In this document: in pieces, positions 60,032 through 64,000 of the stretch
Numbering within the stretch: position 1 is the stretch's first letter
Layout of the letters: every line of letters starts with the position of its first letter
NCBI GenBank assembly: GCA_021325235.1
Contig: JAJPHN010000006.1
Span: forward strand, 310,001-374,000
Source of the DNA: Terriglobia bacterium
GTDB lineage: Bacteria; Acidobacteriota; Terriglobia; Bryobacterales; Bryobacteraceae
Length of the DNA stretch: 64,000 bases
Direction: 5' to 3'
Made by a program: the position numbers and the translations under genes
Notes under the pieces: model-generated
Database searches by the model: none
What the model was told of the DNA's origin: nothing
What the model saw: only the letters and a program-made list of their open reading frames with translations

Positions 60032-61564
60032 ATGCCTCATGATCTCGCAAGTGGCGCGAAGCCGGCCGGAGCGTGCGCGCTCGTCATCTTTGGTGCGGCC
60101 GGCGATCTGACCAAAAGGCTGGTTGTGCCCGCGCTGTACAATCTCGCCTGCGCGAAGCTGCTGCCCGAAGAGTTTGCCGTAATCGGCTTCGATCTGGCCG
60201 ATCATACCGACCAAAGCTGGCACGAGGAGCTTCTCCAGATGCTGCAGCAGTTCGTGAAGGGGCCGGCGAACAATGGTGCGCTGCATCCCGACGTCTGGGA
60301 CTGGCTGACCTCGCGCATGAGCTACCTGAAGGGCGACCTGACCGATCAAGCCAGTTACCAGGCGCTTAAGCAGAAGCTGGCCGAGGTCGATCAGCAGCGC
60401 CATACGGGCGGGAATTACCTGTTCTATCTCGCTATCGCGGACCGTTTCTTTGGGACCACGGTGGAACAACTGGGGCAGAGCGGGCTCGCCAAAGAAGCAA
60501 ATGGAAACTGGCGGCGCGTGGTGATCGAAAAGCCGTTTGGGCACGATCTCGCCTCAGCGAAGGCCCTCAATCACCAGATACTCAAGGTGCTCGACGAGAG
60601 TCAAATCTACCGCATCGATCACTTCCTCGGTAAAGAGACGGTGCAGAACATCATGCTGTTCCGCTTTGCGAACGGCCTTTTTGAGCCGCTCTGGAATCGT
60701 GACCGCATCGATCACGTGCAGATTACGGTGGCCGAAACGGTGGGTGTGGAAAAGCGCGGATCGTTTTACGAGAAGACTGGCGCGCTGCGCGACATGGTAC
60801 CCAATCATGTGTTTCAGCTCGTCTCCATGACCGCAATGGAGGCGCCGAATTCGTTCAGCGCGGATGCTGTGCGCTCGGAAAAAGCAAAGGTGATCGAGGC
60901 GATCAAGATCTGCTCGAAGCAGGATGTTTCGTGCCATGCCGTGCGGGGGCAGTATGGGCCGGGCGAAATCGACGGCCAGCATGTTCCTGGTTATCGCGAG
61001 GAAGTGAATGTCGCGCCGGACAGCAACGTGGAAACGTATGCGGCGATGCGGCTCAGTATCGAGAATTGGCGCTGGGCAGGCGTGCCGTTCTATATTCGCA
61101 CCGGTAAGCGGCTGGCGCGGCGCAAAACGCAGATCGCGATTCGCTTCAAGGAAATTCCAGCCGCGCTGCTGCGCGATATCAAGATCGATCAGCCTGTGCC
61201 GAACTGGCTGCTGTTGCGCATTCAGCCCGATGAAGGGATTGCGTTCGAGTTTGGCGCGAAAGTGCCCGGGCCGAGAATGCGCGTGGGCGACGTGCGTATG
61301 GATTTCAAGTACGAAGACTACTTCGGGACTGCTCCGGCAACGGGTTACGAGACGCTGATTTACGACGTGATGGCGGGCGATGCGACCCTGTTTCAACGCG
61401 CGGATAATATTGAGGCCGGATGGAGCGTGGTGCAGCCGGTGCTCGACGTGTGGAATTCGGAACCGCCGCAAAATTTTCCGAATTACGCGGCAGGAAGTCA
61501 GGGCCCGGCAGCTGCGGACGAAATGTTAGCCAAGGAAGGCCGCGCCTGGCGTCCCATTAACTAG
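60032..61564 (+). CDS. zwf: Glucose-6-phosphate 1-dehydrogenase
   Basis: 510 residues, the usual length. The start ATG at 60032 has GGGAG nine bases upstream; a longer in-frame reading from 59915 overlaps the small membrane gene. NADP-binding motif [18 protein letters not shown] and active-site signature [13 protein letters not shown] are clear. It makes 6-phosphogluconolactone and NADPH, entering the oxidative pentose phosphate or Entner-Doudoroff route; the trehalase upstream supplies glucose. The last 39 bases overlap, tail to tail, the SPOUT methyltransferase gene. Confidence 0.95.
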   Translation: MPHDLASGAKPAGACALVIFGAAGDLTKRLVVPALYNLACAKLLPEEFAVIGFDLADHTDQSWHEELLQMLQQFVKGPANNGALHPDVWDWLTSRMSYLKGDLTDQASYQALKQKLAEVDQQRHTGGNYLFYLAIADRFFGTTVEQLGQSGLAKEANGNWRRVVIEKPFGHDLASAKALNHQILKVLDESQIYRIDHFLGKETVQNIMLFRFANGLFEPLWNRDRIDHVQITVAETVGVEKRGSFYEKTGALRDMVPNHVFQLVSMTAMEAPNSFSADAVRSEKAKVIEAIKICSKQDVSCHAVRGQYGPGEIDGQHVPGYREEVNVAPDSNVETYAAMRLSIENWRWAGVPFYIRTGKRLARRKTQIAIRFKEIPAALLRDIKIDQPVPNWLLLRIQPDEGIAFEFGAKVPGPRMRVGDVRMDFKYEDYFGTAPATGYETLIYDVMAGDATLFQRADNIEAGWSVVQPVLDVWNSEPPQNFPNYAAGSQGPAAADEMLAKEGRAWRPIN

Positions 61565-62077
61565 TTCCCGATACTTCCGCAGCAACTCATACATAACCAC
61601 CGCGCCCGCGCTCGCCACATTCAGCGAGTGCTTCAGCCCAAGCATCGGAATCCGCACATGCGTATCGCACGCACCCAGCAGGGCAGGGGAGAGCCCATCG
61701 ACTTCATGTCCAAAAAGCACGCAGACGGGGAAGCGCGGCTGCCAATCGAAGATATCGAGCGCGGCTGTGCTGGTTTCAATCGCGACAATCTCGTACTCCT
61801 GCGCGCGCAGCCCGGCGACAGCCTGCAGCGGATCGGCAACGCTCATCCACGGCACGCGATCTTCCGCGCCCAGCGCCGTCTTGCGAATCGCATGTTTCGG
61901 CGGACGCGCCGTAATCCCGCTCAGTAACAACCGCTCAACCCCCGCGCCATCCGCCGTGCGAAAGAACGCGCCCACGTTGTACATGCTGCGTACGTTGTCG
62001 AGCAAAATCGTCACCGGCAATCGCAGATCGGCATACGGCTCGCTGCCCGCCGTCGCGCGATACGGAACTCGCTCCAC
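61526..62077 (-). CDS. SPOUT-family (TrmH/SpoU-type) RNA methyltransferase
   Basis: 183 residues from a GTG at 62077, two bases after the UbiD stop. SpoU motifs: [19 protein letters not shown] (motif 1), [17 protein letters not shown] (motif 2), and [22 protein letters not shown] (motif 3, where the knot binds AdoMet). It methylates a ribose 2'-OH in tRNA or rRNA; the target nucleotide is unknown. It is coupled to the UbiD gene upstream. A longer frame to 62161 would overlap UbiD and is not needed. Confidence 0.85.
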   Translation of the reverse strand: MERVPYRATAGSEPYADLRLPVTILLDNVRSMYNVGAFFRTADGAGVERLLLSGITARPPKHAIRKTALGAEDRVPWMSVADPLQAVAGLRAQEYEIVAIETSTAALDIFDWQPRFPVCVLFGHEVDGLSPALLGACDTHVRIPMLGLKHSLNVASAGAVVMYELLRKYRELVNGTPGAAFLG

Positions 62078-62079
62078 GC

Positions 62080-63531
62080 CTACTTTGCGAGTCCGGCTCT
62101 GCGCCAGAGCTCGTCTACTCGCGACTTCACTTCCGGCGACATGGTAATCACATTTGGCCACCGGCGCGTGAAGCCTTCGGTCCTGAACTTCGTCGTGGCG
62201 TCCACGCCCATCTTCGAGCCGTAATTGGGCAAGCGGCTCGCGTGGTCTAGCGAGTCGATGGGACCCATCGAGAATTCGATGTCGCGCTCGGGGTCGATGT
62301 TGTTGAGCGCTTTCCAGGCTACTTCGGCGACATTCTGCACGTCCACATCCTCATCCACCACGACGATGCACTTGCTGAACATCGCCTGCCCCAGGCCCCA
62401 GATCGCGTGCATCACTTTGCGCGCCTGCCCCGGATACGACTTGCGGATCGAGACGAGGATCAGATTGTGAAACACGCCCTCGGCCGGCATGCAGATATCG
62501 CGCACTTCGGGCAGTTGCGTCTTCATCAGCGGCAGGAAAATGCGCTCGATTGCCTTGCCCATGTAGTAGTCCTCCATCGGCGGCGGCCCGACGATAGTGG
62601 CCGCGTAGATCGGCTTTTTGCGGCGCGTGATGCACTCGATGTGGAATACCGGGTAGTCGTCATCGAGCGAATAGAAACCCGTGTGATCGCCGAACGGTCC
62701 TTCGCGCCGCAGCTCGCCCAAATTCAGATAGCCTTCGAGCACGATTTCCGCCTGCGCCGGCACCTCCAGATCGCACGTTTCGCATTTCACCATCTCGACC
62801 GATTTGCGCCGTAAAAAGCCGGCGAACATCATTTCGTCAATCGCGGGCGGTAGCGGCAGAATGGCGGAAAAGATGGTGGCGGGATCGCAGCCGATGGCGA
62901 CCGCAACGGGCATGCGCGCCTCTTTACCATCAGCTGCGAGCTGCCGATAGTGTTCCGCGCCCTGTTTGTGCTTCTGCCAGTGCATCCCGGTGGTGCGCTC
63001 ATCAAAGACCTGCATGCGGTACATGCCGCAATTGCGCTTGCCCGTCTCCGGATTCTTTGAAAACACCATCGGCAGCGTGATAAAGCGTCCGCCATCGCCC
63101 GGCCAGCAATGCAGAATCGGAAGCTCACCGAGCGAGATGCGTTCGCGCTCGATCACTTCCTTGCACGGAGCATCGCTGACCATCTTTGGAAACACCGCGC
63201 CTAACTCAGACAGCCTAGGGAGCAGTTTGAGTTTGTCGATCCAGCCCTGCGGCTGCTGCATTTCGAGAAAGCCCGCAATTCGTTGCGCAATCTGTTCGAT
63301 GTCGGAAACGCCGAGCGCAATCTCCATCCGCCGCTTGCTCGCGAACGCGTTTATCAGCAGCGGAACCGATGATTTCGGATTCTCGAACAGCAGTGCTGGC
63401 CCACCATTCTTTACAGCGCGGTTGGCAAATTCGGTTATCTCCAGATACGGATCTACGGCGAACGGAATCCGCTTCAGCTCGCCTTCGCGTTCGAGCGCGC
63501 GCACGAATCCGCGCAGGTCGTCAAAATGCAT
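62080..63531 (-). CDS. ubiD: UbiD-family prFMN-dependent decarboxylase
   Basis: 483 residues. It has the N-terminal MHFDDLRGFVRALEREGELKR, the cofactor-site EGPFGDHTGFY and the metal region ECITRRKKPIYAATIVGPPPMED. These are typical of 3-octaprenyl-4-hydroxybenzoate decarboxylases and of the futalosine-pathway menaquinone decarboxylase. It decarboxylates an aromatic or unsaturated acid with prenylated FMN made by a UbiX partner, not present here. Quinone synthesis is the likely role. Divergent from fabG by 37 bases; a GATAAT box lies on the minus strand at 63550-63555. Confidence 0.88.
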   Translation of the reverse strand: MHFDDLRGFVRALEREGELKRIPFAVDPYLEITEFANRAVKNGGPALLFENPKSSVPLLINAFASKRRMEIALGVSDIEQIAQRIAGFLEMQQPQGWIDKLKLLPRLSELGAVFPKMVSDAPCKEVIERERISLGELPILHCWPGDGGRFITLPMVFSKNPETGKRNCGMYRMQVFDERTTGMHWQKHKQGAEHYRQLAADGKEARMPVAVAIGCDPATIFSAILPLPPAIDEMMFAGFLRRKSVEMVKCETCDLEVPAQAEIVLEGYLNLGELRREGPFGDHTGFYSLDDDYPVFHIECITRRKKPIYAATIVGPPPMEDYYMGKAIERIFLPLMKTQLPEVRDICMPAEGVFHNLILVSIRKSYPGQARKVMHAIWGLGQAMFSKCIVVVDEDVDVQNVAEVAWKALNNIDPERDIEFSMGPIDSLDHASRLPNYGSKMGVDATTKFRTEGFTRRWPNVITMSPEVKSRVDELWRRAGLAK

Positions 63532-63568
63532 GCGTCACCGTCATCACCCATTATCATGAGAGGGAATT

Positions 63569-64000
63569 ATGACGAGACGGACGGCTTTTATTACAGGGGC
63601 AAGCCGTGGAATCGGGAAGGCGTGCGCACTGGCGATCGGCGCAGCGGGACATCGGGTAGCATTAGCGGCGCGGCAACGCGGAAAGCTCGAGGAAGTGGCG
63701 GAAGCGATACGCGCGGAAGGCGGCGAGCCGTTCGTGGTCGAGATCGATCTATCCGAGAGCGCATCCATCACAGAAGCATTCAAGAAAACAGCGCAGGACT
63801 TTGGCCGTATCGACATCCTGATTAACAACGCGGGTGTGACCAAGGACGGCCTGGCGATGCGCATGAAGCAGGCGGACTGGGAGACGGTGCTCAATACGAA
63901 CCTGAGCGGGGCATTCTATGCGATTCAGCAGGTGCTGCCCGGTATGATGCGCGAGCGCTGGGGACGCATTGTGAATATCTCGTCGGTGGTGGGCGAGATG
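63569..64000 (+). CDS. fabG: SDR-family 3-oxoacyl-ACP reductase-like protein (partial, C-terminus off window)
   Basis: The first 144 residues of a classical SDR: FITGASRGIGKA (Rossmann motif TGxxxGIG), INNAGVTKDGLAMRM, NTNLSGAFY and the catalytic-Ser segment VNISSVVGEM at the window end. NNAGVTKDGL(A/L)MRM is strongly typical of FabG, which reduces 3-oxoacyl-ACP with NADPH. A GAGAGGG Shine-Dalgarno site five bases upstream supports the ATG at 63569. The Tyr-x-x-x-Lys motif lies beyond the window. Confidence 0.85.
   Translation, partial: MTRRTAFITGASRGIGKACALAIGAAGHRVALAARQRGKLEEVAEAIRAEGGEPFVVEIDLSESASITEAFKKTAQDFGRIDILINNAGVTKDGLAMRMKQADWETVLNTNLSGAFYAIQQVLPGMMRERWGRIVNISSVVGEM

Noticed and set aside
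59993-60544. N-terminal extension of the small membrane protein to 312 residues
   Set aside because: It runs opposite zwf and lacks membrane or family signals; the ATG at 59992 gives a coherent small membrane protein.
1-64000. CRISPR arrays, tRNA or rRNA genes, insertion sequences, prophage genes
   Set aside because: No regularly spaced repeats, cloverleaf-like segments, transposases, integrases or phage structural genes were recognised by reading; a tRNA or Rfam scan could still find something short.

Overview
The window is about 60% GC and gene-dense. It looks like chromosomal DNA of an Acidobacteriota member, probably of the Solibacter/Bryobacter group. This rests on the gene mix: a long MacB-type 'ADOP' ABC permease, a TPR protein paired with an ASPIC/UnbV (FG-GAP) protein, Tat-exported Gfo/Idh/MocA oxidoreductases, and many exported glycosidases and PAS-rich sensor kinases. 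There is no rRNA or tRNA gene, insertion sequence, phage gene or CRISPR array that I can recognise. The lineage is inferred, not proven.

Layout. 1-1.5 kb: the front part of a histidine kinase and a small unknown gene, both on the minus strand. 1.7-8.4 kb: a plus-strand cell-envelope operon (FhaA-like protein, membrane Ser/Thr kinase, a natural fusion of a SEDS glycosyltransferase with a class B penicillin-binding protein, second FHA protein). 8.4-13.8 kb: a two-gene signalling operon (multi-PAS kinase and a hybrid protein whose phosphoacceptor His is Asn). 13.9-20.1 kb: housekeeping (M24 peptidase, tautomerase, IMPase-family phosphatase plus YgfZ, AI-2E transporter, RuvX plus MltG). 20.1-26.9 kb: GNAT, serine hydrolase and SDR on the minus strand, then TPR and UnbV genes. 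27.0-33.9 kb: transketolase, CHAD protein, DUF1328 micro-protein, oxidoreductase, nucleoside hydrolase and GRP sugar transporter.

34.2-41.6 kb is the most striking region. It is a three-gene plus-strand cassette: a bacterial gasdermin-like pore-forming protein, a CHAT protease fused to a degenerate NACHT-like module and HEAT-like repeats, and a lipase-like alpha/beta-hydrolase fused to a gingipain (C25)-like His/Cys peptidase. It reads as a bacterial pyroptosis-type, abortive-infection defence system with two clan-CD proteases. A discontinuous palindrome lies just upstream.

42-55.6 kb: a hybrid histidine kinase, a triple-repeat DUF3011 protein, then a long minus-strand block (TPR/retropepsin-like protein, FtcD, an imidazolonepropionase-like protein without its metal ligands, a SpoIIE-type phosphatase, ADOP permease, sugar isomerase, MDR dehydrogenase, and a hexulose-phosphate synthase-like protein). 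55.6-64 kb: an exported glycoside hydrolase, trehalase, a small membrane protein, glucose-6-phosphate dehydrogenase, a SPOUT methyltransferase, a UbiD decarboxylase and the start of a FabG-like reductase.

Across the window several transcription units with very short divergent intergenic gaps carry a TATAAT-like hexamer 4-9 bases before the start codon. This suggests that leaderless or near-leaderless initiation is common here, while downstream genes within operons more often have a Shine-Dalgarno site.
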